Shown: piece after piece, positions 16,080 through 23,248 of the stretch
Layout: every line of letters begins with the position of its first letter
Numbering within the stretch: position 1 is the first letter of the stretch
Assembly (NCBI GenBank): GCA_031551765.1
Contig: JAVBNC010000007.1
Coordinates: 1 to 27,116 of the forward strand
Length of the DNA stretch: 27,116 bases
Direction of reading: 5' to 3'
DNA from: JAVBNC01 sp031551765
Lineage (GTDB): Bacteria; Desulfobacterota; Desulfovibrionia; Desulfovibrionales; Desulfovibrionaceae
The notes under the pieces: generated by a model
The model's database searches: none
What the model saw: only the letters and a program-made list of their open reading frames with translations
Told to the model about the DNA's origin: nothing
Program-made: the position numbers and the translations under genes

Positions 16080-16115
16080 GCGGGGCCGGAAGCCAGCCTT
16101 CCGGCCCCGCGCTTT
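16080..16115 (+). terminator. Rho-independent terminator after hydrolase 2
   Basis: GCGGGGCCGGAAG and CTTCCGGCCCCGC form a perfect 13-bp stem around CCAGC, followed by GCTTTTA. It lies in the 58-nt gap before hydrolase 3, which suggests partial or separate transcription of the third gene. Confidence 0.75.
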
Positions 16116-16130
16116 TAGTGAGGAAAGCCC

Positions 16131-17027
16131 ATGCGCCGCATCCCCCTTACCCTCGCGTTTCTGTTCCTCGCCCTTTTTGCCTTCGCGCGTCCCGGCCTGG
16201 CCCTGGACGGCGGCAGCGGCAGCTACCGCTTTGAGGACGCGCCCAGCGGCAAGACCCTGACCGTCTGGTATTACAAGCCGCCGCTGTTTTCCCCGGATTC
16301 GCCCGTGGTGGTGGTCATGCACGGCATGAACCGCAACCCGGAAACCTACCGCGACCAGTGGCGTGATCTTGCCCGACAGTACGGCTTCATGCTGCTGGTG
16401 CCCGGTTTCACCACGGACTTGTTCCCCACGTCCGAATCCTACAACCTGGGCAACGTGTCCGGCGCCCTGGGCCGCAGGAACCCGGAAAGCGAGTGGTCTT
16501 ACGGCATTGTGGAGCGCGTGTTCGCGGATTTCACCGCCCGGCGCGAAAAAACGGCGCAAACCCGCTGCTATCTTTACGGCCACAGCGCCGGGGGCCAGTT
16601 CGCGCACCGTCTGCCCGCCTTTCTGCCGGACGCCAACATCAAGCTGGCCATAGCGGCCAACGCGGGCTGGTACTGCCTGCCGGACCCGGCCAAGCCCTGG
16701 CCCTACGGTTTCGGGCACACCGGCCTGAGCGAGGCGGATATCAAGCGCTACCTGGCTTTCCCCCTGGTGGTCCTGCTGGGGGAAAAGGACAACGACCCCA
16801 ACCACCACCAGCTCAGCCGCAAGCGGGAGGCGGAAGCGCAGGGCCCCAACCGCCTGGCGCGGGGAAAATACTTCTTTGCCACGGGCCGGGCCCTTGCTAA
16901 ACAGTGGAACGCGCCCTTTAACTGGAAGCTGCAAACCGTGCCCGGCGTGGCCCACAGCAACAAGGGCATGGCGGAAGCCGCCGCCAAACTGATCGCGGAC
17001 GACGCGGCCAAGGATAAAAAGAAGTAG
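16131..17027 (+). CDS. Secreted alpha/beta hydrolase, tandem paralogue 3
   Basis: This 298-residue paralogue has a signal peptide ending near GLA (residues 22-24) and a mature start LDGGSGSYRF. MHGM is at 63-66, Ser152 lies in GHSAGG, and GEKDNDP and VPGVAHSN carry the probable Asp and His. Its sequence is closer to paralogue 1 in several regions (YRDQW, LLVPGFT, FNWKLQTVPGVAHSN) than to paralogue 2. The C-terminus is KDKKK. GAGGAAAG precedes the start. Like the others it is secreted and its substrate is unknown. A half family B repeat lies about 46 nt downstream, before purN. Confidence 0.88.
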   Translation: MRRIPLTLAFLFLALFAFARPGLALDGGSGSYRFEDAPSGKTLTVWYYKPPLFSPDSPVVVVMHGMNRNPETYRDQWRDLARQYGFMLLVPGFTTDLFPTSESYNLGNVSGALGRRNPESEWSYGIVERVFADFTARREKTAQTRCYLYGHSAGGQFAHRLPAFLPDANIKLAIAANAGWYCLPDPAKPWPYGFGHTGLSEADIKRYLAFPLVVLLGEKDNDPNHHQLSRKREAEAQGPNRLARGKYFFATGRALAKQWNAPFNWKLQTVPGVAHSNKGMAEAAAKLIADDAAKDKKK

Positions 17028-17073
17028 CGCGGGTCCGGGCATAACGCGCCATTTCGCGCGAAACGTTTTTAAC

Positions 17074-17155
17074 CACCCTGTATGGGGTCCAGGGGCGCCA
17101 GCCCTGGGCGGGTGCAGGGCGGAGCCCTGCTCTCACTCTTAGATGGCTTCGACAA
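17074..17155 (-). repeat. Family B half element
   Basis: The element runs from CACCCTGTATGGGGTCC through GGCGGGTGCAGGGCGGAGCCCTGC to ATGGCTTCGACAA. This is a right arm only, opposite in orientation to 14962-15043. It ends 17 nt before the purN start. Confidence 0.75.
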
Positions 17156-17172
17156 AATTTTAGGAAGGTTTC

Positions 17173-17859
17173 ATGCTTCGTCTTGCCGTGCTCGCCTCCG
17201 GGCGGGGTTCCAATTTGCAGAGCATTCTCCGTTCGGTTTCCCAGGGGCGTCTGAACGCCCGCGTTGTGCTGGTTCTTTCCAACGTGCCGGACGCCCCGGC
17301 TCTGGAGCTGGCCAGGGCGGCGGGCATACCCACCTGGGCGCAGGCGCACAAGAAATTTCCGAACCGCGCGGCCTTTGACACGGCCATGCTGGAAGCCATG
17401 GGCAAGGCCGGGGCGGATACCGTGGCCCTGGCCGGGTACATGCGGCTGCTTTCGCCTTTTTTCCTGCACGCGTATCCCGGCCGGGTGCTCAACGTGCACC
17501 CTTCCTTGCTGCCCGCGTTCGCGGGGGCCAACGGCGGGGCGGACACGCTGGAATACGGCGCGAAATTCGCGGGCTGCACCGTGCATTTCGTGGAAGAGGC
17601 CATGGACATGGGGCCGGTCATCATCCAGGCGGCCCTGCCCGTGCGCGACAACGAGAATCTGGAAAGCCTGATGCCCCGGGTCCACGCCCTGGAGCACCGC
17701 ATCTACCCCCAGGCCCTGCAGTGGCTGGCCAGCGGCAGGCTGAAACCGCGCGGCCGGGTGGTGCATTTGGCCCCGGCTCCTGAAGGGCAGGGGGAGTTGA
17801 GCGACCACCCCGTCCCCGGCGGCGGGATCATCAATCCCCCCTTAGAGAAGGGTTTTTAG
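17173..17859 (+). CDS. purN: Phosphoribosylglycinamide formyltransferase
   Basis: PurN transfers a formyl group from 10-formyltetrahydrofolate to GAR in purine synthesis. The protein is 228 residues, with a C-terminal extension of some 25 residues beyond the usual length. The N-terminal LAVLASGRGSNLQSI (4-18) binds the substrate phosphate. The catalytic triad is Asn107 and His109 in NVHPSLLPAF and Asp145 in MDMGPVI. The formyl-folate region GCTVHFVEEA is intact. AGGAAGG sits 4 nt before the ATG. The next gene, citG, starts 1 nt after its stop, so translation is probably coupled, although the two functions are not obviously linked. Confidence 0.95.
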   Translation: MLRLAVLASGRGSNLQSILRSVSQGRLNARVVLVLSNVPDAPALELARAAGIPTWAQAHKKFPNRAAFDTAMLEAMGKAGADTVALAGYMRLLSPFFLHAYPGRVLNVHPSLLPAFAGANGGADTLEYGAKFAGCTVHFVEEAMDMGPVIIQAALPVRDNENLESLMPRVHALEHRIYPQALQWLASGRLKPRGRVVHLAPAPEGQGELSDHPVPGGGIINPPLEKGF

Positions 17860-17860
17860 C

Positions 17861-18799
17861 ATGGCCCAACCCTGCGAAACCCTGTCCTGCCTGCCTGACG
17901 CCCAGTCCCTGTTCGCGCGCATCGGCGCCCTGGCCCGCAAGGCCCTGGAACTGGAAGCGGGCGCGGAACCCAAGCCCGGCCTGGTCTGCCCGCGCCACAA
18001 CGGCGCGCACAAGGACATGACCCACGCCACCTTCATGGCCAGCGCGGCCGCCCTGGAACCCTATTTCGCCCATTGCGCGCTGCTGGGCCATGAACACGGC
18101 CCCAAGCCCGCAGCGCAGCTTTTGCCCGCCCTGCGCGCGGCGGGGTGCGAGGCGGAACGGGCCATGTTCGCGGCTACGAACGGGGTGAACACCCACAAGG
18201 GCGCGGTGTTTTCCCTGGGCCTGCTCTGCGCGGCTTGCGGCAGGCTTGCGGCCCTGGGGCGGCACCCGCAGCCGCCGTACGTGGCCAAAGAAGCCGCCGC
18301 GTTCGTACCCGGCATTGTGGAGGCGGACCTGGGCCCGCTGAAGGCCAGCCCGCCTGACCGCAAACTTACGGCCGGGGAGCGTTTGTATTTGGAACACGGC
18401 ATCGCGGGCGTGCGCGGGGAAGCGGAACAGGGCTTTCCCACGGCCCTGGCCGCGTACGGCGACCTGCGCCGCCTGGACCGGGATCTGCCGCCGGGAGACG
18501 CGCTGCCCCACACCCTGTTGCGGCTGATGGCCGTCATGCCGGACACCAACCTGCTCTCGCGCGGCGGCCCGGCGGGCCTGGCCTTTGTGCGCGGGCAGGC
18601 GCGCATCGCGCTGGACAAAGGCGGCCTGCGCACGGTGGAAGGCCGCAACCACACCCTGTGGCTGCGCGACGAATGCACGAAGCGGAATTTAAGCCCCGGC
18701 GGTTCGGCGGACATGCTGGCTCTGGTGGCGTTTTTTATGCTGCTGGCGGAGGCTGGTATGGGGCTGGCGCAAGGGATGGGGATTACCCGAGACGGATAA
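17861..18799 (+). CDS. citG: Triphosphoribosyl-dephospho-CoA synthase
   Basis: This 312-residue protein matches CitG/MdcB, which condenses ATP and dephospho-CoA to the precursor of the citrate lyase or malonate decarboxylase prosthetic group. Family hallmarks are EPKPGLVCPRHNGAHKDM (36-53), GVNTHKGAVFSLGLL (108-122) and the C-terminal RNLSPGGSADML. No signal peptide or membrane segment is present. It begins 1 nt after purN, with GAGAAGGG some 9 nt before the ATG. No citrate lyase (citCDEFX) or malonate decarboxylase gene is in the window, so its acceptor protein must be encoded elsewhere. Confidence 0.92.
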   Translation: MAQPCETLSCLPDAQSLFARIGALARKALELEAGAEPKPGLVCPRHNGAHKDMTHATFMASAAALEPYFAHCALLGHEHGPKPAAQLLPALRAAGCEAERAMFAATNGVNTHKGAVFSLGLLCAACGRLAALGRHPQPPYVAKEAAAFVPGIVEADLGPLKASPPDRKLTAGERLYLEHGIAGVRGEAEQGFPTALAAYGDLRRLDRDLPPGDALPHTLLRLMAVMPDTNLLSRGGPAGLAFVRGQARIALDKGGLRTVEGRNHTLWLRDECTKRNLSPGGSADMLALVAFFMLLAEAGMGLAQGMGITRDG

Positions 18800-18830
18800 C
18801 CGCTTAAGCCCCAGGCTATGGAAATGCAAC

Positions 18831-18863
18831 AGGGTGGCTTACGGACCGCCCGTAAACCACCCT
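18831..18863 (+). terminator. Stem-loop after citG
   Basis: AGGGTGGCTTACGG pairs with CCGTAAACCACCCT (one mismatch) around a short loop, 31 nt after the citG stop. No T-run follows. It is a plausible terminator or mRNA 3' stabiliser. Confidence 0.55.
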
Positions 18864-18889
18864 TGGAAAGTTGTTGCATAAGGAAGGAA

Positions 18890-19200
18890 GGTGCTTTGAA
18901 TATAGCAAGCCGCGTGCCAAACCCTGTCTTTTTAGTTAAAATCAATAAAATCAGCATAATATGTCAAAATCGTTTTTGGCTGACAGGGCGGAATCGTAAA
19001 AAATTTTGGACTTCGTCTTTTTCCCGGCCGGAGAGCATGTGTACTTGAGTGATCAGATATTGTTTATCCTGCTGATAAATATAATTTTTTGTCTTCAATC
19101 CTTTCACGCTGTTCCGGCGGGGGCTTTGGGCATGCGGGTTTGAGGACGATCCAAAATTTTTTACTTGCCGGGCCGGGCTTCCCTTCATCTATACAGAAAG
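18890..19200. other. AT-rich intergenic island with inverted repeat
   Basis: This stretch is clearly more AT-rich than the rest of the window. It contains a perfect 15-bp inverted repeat, GTAAAAAATTTTGGA at 18996-19010 and its complement at 19150-19164, spaced by 139 bp. The pair CCCTGTC/GACAGGG is also near. A 74-codon minus-strand frame (18964-19188) crosses it but has no recognisable family or ribosome-binding site, so it is not called as a gene. Possibilities are a decayed insertion, a small RNA locus or an AT-rich promoter region. Confidence 0.45.
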
Positions 19201-19254
19201 TCTCCCTTAGGATATTTACGGCTTGAGCGTCTTGTCATGGAAATTATCCGGTAA

Positions 19255-19414
19255 AATGCTCCGGCCTTGCGAAATGCGGTGTGGCAAGGCCTGCGGGATT
19301 GGCGCGGGCGGGCTTGATGCGGCACGTCCTGTGCCGCCCCCCTTCGGGCGTCGCTTCGCATCCCGCTCCGCGACAGCCCGCCGTCAAGCGGCAAGCTCAA
19401 CGCGAAATTGCTCT
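19255..19414 (-). repeat. Divergent family A repeat, copy 4
   Basis: Read on the minus strand, this begins AGAGCAATTTCGCGTTGAG, close to AGAGCAGTTTCGCTTTGAG of the other copies, then CGGCGGGC...GCCCGCC and the core GCGCCAATCCCGC. The second hairpin is GGCCTTGC/GCAAGGCC, different in sequence from copies 1-3 but still paired. The first hairpin loop has an insertion of roughly 75 nt. The third hairpin is degraded. It lies upstream of the asparaginase gene. Confidence 0.65.
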
Positions 19415-19462
19415 GAAGAATAACCGCCTTTCCTTCCCCACCTTTACGCCAAGGAGCACCCC

Positions 19463-20539
19463 ATGAAGAAACGTTTCCTGCTTCCTCTCGCTCTGGTTCT
19501 GGCCCTGGGCCTGGGCTTTTCCGCCCAGGCGGCGCAGCCCGCCAAATCCGCGAAGCTCCCCAAAGTGGCCATTCTGGCCACCGGCGGCACCATTGCGGGT
19601 TCCGCGGCCTCTTCCACCCAGTTGACGGGCTACCAGGCCGGTACCCTTACGGCGGAACAGCTTATCAGCGCCGTGCCCAGCCTTAAGGATATCGCGGAGA
19701 TCCGCGCCGAGCAGGTTTCCAATATCGCCAGCGGCAACATCAGTCTGGAAATCTGGCTGAAGCTGGGCAAGCGCATCAACGAACTGCTGGCCTCTGACAC
19801 GGACGGCATCGTGGTCACCCACGGCACGGACACCATGGAAGAGACGGCCTACTTTTTGAACCTGGTGGTCAAAAGCAAGAAGCCCGTCGTGCTGGTGGGC
19901 TCCATGCGTCCCGCCACCGCCATCAGCGCGGACGGCCCCCTGAACCTGCTCCAGGCCGTCGGCGTCGCGGGCAGCAAAGAAGCCGCCGGGCGCGGGGTTA
20001 TGGTCATTCTCAACGGCGAAATCAACGCGGCCCGCGAAGTGACCAAGACCAACACCACCCAGCCGGAAACCTTCCGTTCCAACGACCTGGGTTTCCTGGG
20101 CTACGTCATTGACAACAAGCCCATGTTCTACCGCCACACCATGCGCAAGCACACGGCGGACACGGAATTCAACATCGCCAAGCTGGAAAGCCTGCCCAAA
20201 GTGGAGATCGTGTACAACTACATCGCGCCCAGCCTGGATGCGCTGAACGGCATCGTCGCGGGCAAGCCCGCCGGTATCGTTTCCGCGGGCACCGGCAACG
20301 GCAGCCTGTACGACGGCTACCGCGAAGTGCTGACCAAGGCCGGCCAGAGCGGCATTATCGTGGTGCGCAGCTCCCGCGTGGGCACCGGCGTGGTCACGCC
20401 CAACCCCAAGCGTGACGAGCCCGGCAAGTTCGTGACCGCCGACAACCTGAACCCGCAGAAAGCCCGCATCCTGCTCATGCTGGCGCTGACCAAGACCAGC
20501 GACGCCAGGGAAATACAGCGCATTTTCAACACGTACTAA
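19463..20539 (+). CDS. ansB: Type II (periplasmic) L-asparaginase
   Basis: This 358-residue enzyme hydrolyses L-asparagine to aspartate and ammonia. A Sec signal peptide (MKKRF then LLPLALVLALGLGFSAQA) with cleavage near Ala23 places it in the periplasm. Active-site threonine Thr43 lies in ATGGTIAG, the second set Thr122-Asp123 in VTHGTDTMEET, and the catalytic lysine Lys195 in REVTKTNTT. The tail (NPQKARILLMLAL...IQRIFNTY) closely resembles enterobacterial AnsB. AAGGAG precedes the ATG. A strong terminator follows 18 nt after the stop. The gene stands alone; it may supply aspartate or fumarate for respiration, which is inference. Confidence 0.95.
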   Translation: MKKRFLLPLALVLALGLGFSAQAAQPAKSAKLPKVAILATGGTIAGSAASSTQLTGYQAGTLTAEQLISAVPSLKDIAEIRAEQVSNIASGNISLEIWLKLGKRINELLASDTDGIVVTHGTDTMEETAYFLNLVVKSKKPVVLVGSMRPATAISADGPLNLLQAVGVAGSKEAAGRGVMVILNGEINAAREVTKTNTTQPETFRSNDLGFLGYVIDNKPMFYRHTMRKHTADTEFNIAKLESLPKVEIVYNYIAPSLDALNGIVAGKPAGIVSAGTGNGSLYDGYREVLTKAGQSGIIVVRSSRVGTGVVTPNPKRDEPGKFVTADNLNPQKARILLMLALTKTSDAREIQRIFNTY

Positions 20540-20557
20540 TATTTGCACCCGGAAAGG

Positions 20558-20592
20558 ACGGCGTCCCGCATGCTTGCGGGACGCCGTTTTTT
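20558..20592 (+). terminator. Rho-independent terminator after ansB
   Basis: ACGGCGTCCCGCA and TGCGGGACGCCGT form a perfect 13-bp stem around TGCT, followed directly by TTTTTTA. This is a textbook intrinsic terminator. Confidence 0.9.
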
Positions 20593-20676
20593 ATGGCCGC
20601 CGAATCGCGAAGCCCAGCCCTTCTCCTTGCTTTGAGGGGGTGCGGGATATATAGTCCCCTTCCCCAAGGAGACAGC

Positions 20677-21258
20677 ATGACCCTGCTCGCTATTTTCGTC
20701 ATGGCCGTGGCGCTGGCCATGGACGCGTTCGCCGTGGCCGTGACCACCGGCATACGCCTGCAGTGCCTGAACGTGGCCCAGGTGGGCCGCATGGCCGGGG
20801 TGTTCGGCTTTTTCCAGTTCATCATGCCGGTGACGGGCTGGTTCCTGGGCCTTTCGGTGCAGAAACACATTGAAGACTACGACCACTGGCTGGCGTTCGG
20901 CCTGCTCTCCTTCGTGGGCCTGCGCATGCTCAAAGAAGCCTGGGACAACAGGAACAAGCCGGAAGACGAATGCTGTACCTGCGCCGACCCGACCACGGGC
21001 GGCACCCTGCTTCTGCTCGGCATAGCCACCAGTATCGACGCGCTGGCCGTGGGGCTTTCCATGGCCCTGATCAAGACGGATATCTGGCTGCCCGCCGTGA
21101 TTATCGGCGCGGTGTGCTTCTGTATCACCGCTATCGGCATGCACCTGGGGCGCTGGGTGTGCAGGGCCGGGAGCCTGGGCGACAAGGCCAATGCCCTGGG
21201 CGGGTTGGTGCTTGTGACCATTGGCCTGGGTATTCTGCACGACCACGGGGTGTTTTAG
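20677..21258 (+). CDS. mntP: Manganese efflux pump MntP
   Basis: This 193-residue inner-membrane protein matches MntP/YebN, which exports Mn2+. It is a repeat protein of two three-helix halves, each with a conserved acidic motif: AMDAFAVAVTTG (Asp16) and SIDALAVGLSMAL (Asp121). About six membrane helices are predicted by eye. The loop between halves carries an unusual cysteine cluster, ECCTC (98-102). The frame is open upstream, but the ATG at 20677 has AAGGAG about 6 nt before it and matches the family start. The 84-nt leader after the ansB terminator is too short, and lacks visible motifs, for the Mn riboswitch found upstream of some mntP genes. Confidence 0.93.
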   Translation: MTLLAIFVMAVALAMDAFAVAVTTGIRLQCLNVAQVGRMAGVFGFFQFIMPVTGWFLGLSVQKHIEDYDHWLAFGLLSFVGLRMLKEAWDNRNKPEDECCTCADPTTGGTLLLLGIATSIDALAVGLSMALIKTDIWLPAVIIGAVCFCITAIGMHLGRWVCRAGSLGDKANALGGLVLVTIGLGILHDHGVF

Positions 21259-21276
21259 GCCCCGGGCGGCCGCCCT

Positions 21277-21966
21277 CTACCCCAGCCGCTCCGCCAGCAG
21301 CGAAATTTCCGGGTTCCGCGTCTTATTGGCGAACCCCAGCCGCAGGACGCGCCACCCCTCCCAGGGCAGCGCCCGCGCCCAGCGCTCCACGGCATCCGCC
21401 TCTTCCGCTCCGCCGGGGTGCCCCGCGTAACAATGCACGCTGACCACCCCGCCCGCGCGCAGCCGCGTTTCCAGCACGCGCAGCGCGGCCAGCGTGCTTT
21501 CCGGCCTGGTGACCACGGCCTTGTCGCTGCCCGGCAAAAAGCCCAGGTTAAACATGGCGGCGTCCACCAGGGCGTCCGTCACGGCGTCCGCCACGGTCTT
21601 CCGGACCGGCGGCCCGTCTTGCGGCCCCGTTCGCGCCCCAGACTGCGTCCCGCCCTGCGGCAAATAGCCGCCCAACGTCTCATGCCCGGCCGCCACAAAG
21701 AGCACCCGGCCCAGCAGGCCCGCTTCCCGCAGACGGGCGGAAGCGGCGGCCAGCGCCCGTTCCTGCACATCAAAGGCCAGCACCCGCCCCCGCGGCCCCA
21801 CGTTTTCAGCCAAAAACAGCGTGTCGTGCCCGTTGCCCGCCGTGGCGTCCACGGCCAGCGGGGGCGGCCCGCCCGTTTCCGCCCGCGCCACGGCCAGGGC
21901 CAAAACCTTGGCCAGCACGGCGCGGCCGCTGTCCGCCGGGTCCGGCAGCAGGCGGGGGCTACGCAT
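21277..21966 (-). CDS. mnmM: tRNA wobble-uridine methyltransferase MnmM (YtqB family)
   Basis: This 229-residue class I SAM methyltransferase matches the YtqB/MnmM family, which methylates 5-aminomethyl-2-thiouridine at the tRNA wobble base. The SAM motif DATAGNGHDTLFLA is at 40-53, MFNLGFLPGSDK at 138-149, and YAGHPGGAEE at 180-189; all are family hallmarks. A Gly/Thr/Pro-rich insertion of about 30 residues (about 104-135) is longer than usual. The frame runs far upstream, but the ATG at 21964-21966 overlaps the stop of the ABC ATPase gene by 8 bp and matches the family start, so the two genes are probably translationally coupled. The ribosome-binding site is weak. Confidence 0.88.
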   Translation of the reverse strand: MRSPRLLPDPADSGRAVLAKVLALAVARAETGGPPPLAVDATAGNGHDTLFLAENVGPRGRVLAFDVQERALAAASARLREAGLLGRVLFVAAGHETLGGYLPQGGTQSGARTGPQDGPPVRKTVADAVTDALVDAAMFNLGFLPGSDKAVVTRPESTLAALRVLETRLRAGGVVSVHCYAGHPGGAEEADAVERWARALPWEGWRVLRLGFANKTRNPEISLLAERLG

Positions 21967-22960
21967 CCCGGTCCCAGAGGCGGCAGCGCACCAGGTGTTC
22001 GGGGTCCAGCGCCCGCCCCGCGCGTTCCGGCGCTTCCGGGCGGGCCAGGGGCGGCGCGGCCTCGCGGCAGCGTTCCATGGCCTGCGGGCAGACGTTCGCA
22101 TACTCGCAACCAGCCGGAGCGTCGGCCTCCATCGTCGCTTGCGGGGCGCGGGCCTTTGCGCCCGTCCCTTCATCCGCGCCGGGCACGGCGGCCAGCAGCG
22201 CCCGGCTGTAAGGGTGGAGCGGGCCGGCGAAAAAGCCGGGGGCGTCCGCCAGTTCCACCACGCGGCCCCGGTACATTACGGCCACGCGGTCGCTCATGTG
22301 GCTGATGACCGCCAGGTCGTGGGAAATGAACAGGTAGGTCAGGCCCAGCTCGTCCTGCATGTCCTTAAGCAGACCCAGGACCTGCGCCTGCACCGAGGCG
22401 TCCAGCGAGGAAACCGGCTCGTCGCAGACCACAATGTCCGGCCGGGTGATCAGCGCCCGGGCTATGGCCAGCCGCTGGCGCTGGCCGCCGGAAAATTCGT
22501 GCGGGTAGCGTTTCGCGTGTTCCGCTTCCAGGCCCACCTTGCCCAGCATGGCGGCCACGCGTTCGCGCTGTTCCGCGCGTCCCGCCCCGGCGCAGGCCAG
22601 CGCTTCGCCCACGCTTGTCCCCACGGTCATGCGCGGGTTCAGGGAAGAGTAAGGGTCCTGAAACACCATCTGCAACCGCCCGGGCAGCGAAGCCAGAAAT
22701 TCCGGCGGCCCGGAAAACAGCGACTGCCCCTCCAGCAGCACGTCCCCGTCCGTGGGCGCCAGAAGACGCACGGCCATGCGCGCCAGCGTGGATTTGCCGC
22801 AGCCGGATTCGCCCACCAGCCCCAGGGTTTCGCCCTTGCGCAGCGTCAAGTCCACCCCGCGCACGGCCCGTACCGTCACGGGTTCCGCCAAGAGGCCCCG
22901 CCGCTGCGTAAAGTCGCGGCTGAGGTTTTGAAACTGGAAGAAGGGTTGGGTTTCAGTCAT
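21959..22960 (-). CDS. Oligopeptide/dipeptide-type ABC transporter ATP-binding protein (OppF/DppF-like)
   Basis: This 333-residue ATPase powers peptide or nickel-type importers. Walker A GESGCGKST is at 50-58, the signature SGGQRQR at 157-163, Walker B IVVCDE at 176-181 and the switch histidine at 214. The C-terminal domain carries the cysteine pattern of oligopeptide ATPases (GCEYANVCPQAMERC...RC), which in related proteins can bind metal. The ATG at 22958-22960 has AAGGAT about 8 nt upstream; the longer open frame runs through a family B repeat and is rejected. No permease, binding protein or partner ATPase is in the window; the upstream gene is cobT, so this subunit is an orphan here. Confidence 0.92.
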   Translation of the reverse strand: MTETQPFFQFQNLSRDFTQRRGLLAEPVTVRAVRGVDLTLRKGETLGLVGESGCGKSTLARMAVRLLAPTDGDVLLEGQSLFSGPPEFLASLPGRLQMVFQDPYSSLNPRMTVGTSVGEALACAGAGRAEQRERVAAMLGKVGLEAEHAKRYPHEFSGGQRQRLAIARALITRPDIVVCDEPVSSLDASVQAQVLGLLKDMQDELGLTYLFISHDLAVISHMSDRVAVMYRGRVVELADAPGFFAGPLHPYSRALLAAVPGADEGTGAKARAPQATMEADAPAGCEYANVCPQAMERCREAAPPLARPEAPERAGRALDPEHLVRCRLWDRDA

Positions 22961-22983
22961 GTCACATATCCTTTTGGGGACAG

Positions 22984-23248
22984 CTGTCGAAGCCAATTGG
23001 ATGGGATGCCTCCGGCGGCCAAAGAGGGCTCCGCCCTCTCTGGACTCACCCGCCAAGGGGCGCGCCCCTTGGAACCCATTCAGGGTGTTAATGGCGGTAC
23101 AGCTATCTCGAAACGCTTCCGCTGCGTCAGCGTTCGCCAACATACCCACCGCGCGCGAAGTCAGACCCCTGTCGCGGGGTCCAGGGGGGTCACCCCCCTG
23201 GCGGGTGCAGGGCAGCGCCCTGCTCTCACTCTTCATTGGCTTCGACAA
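22984..23248. repeat. Family B repeat, full-length copy
   Basis: This 265-bp copy starts CTGTCGAAGCCAATTGG and ends CATTGGCTTCGACAA. Left arm, centre and right arm all align with 4755-5020, including GCGCGAAG, TGTCGCGGGGTC and the GGGGGGTCACCCCCC palindrome. It fills nearly all of the cobT to ABC-ATPase gap; its end touches the cobT stop codon. Confidence 0.82.

Noticed and set aside
18964..19188. 74-codon minus-strand small gene in the AT-rich island
   Set aside because: There is no ribosome-binding site or family match. The frame could be chance in an AT-rich stretch, so it is recorded only as part of the island.
20593..20676. yybP-ykoY manganese riboswitch upstream of mntP
   Set aside because: The leader is only 84 nt and the conserved elements were not visible.
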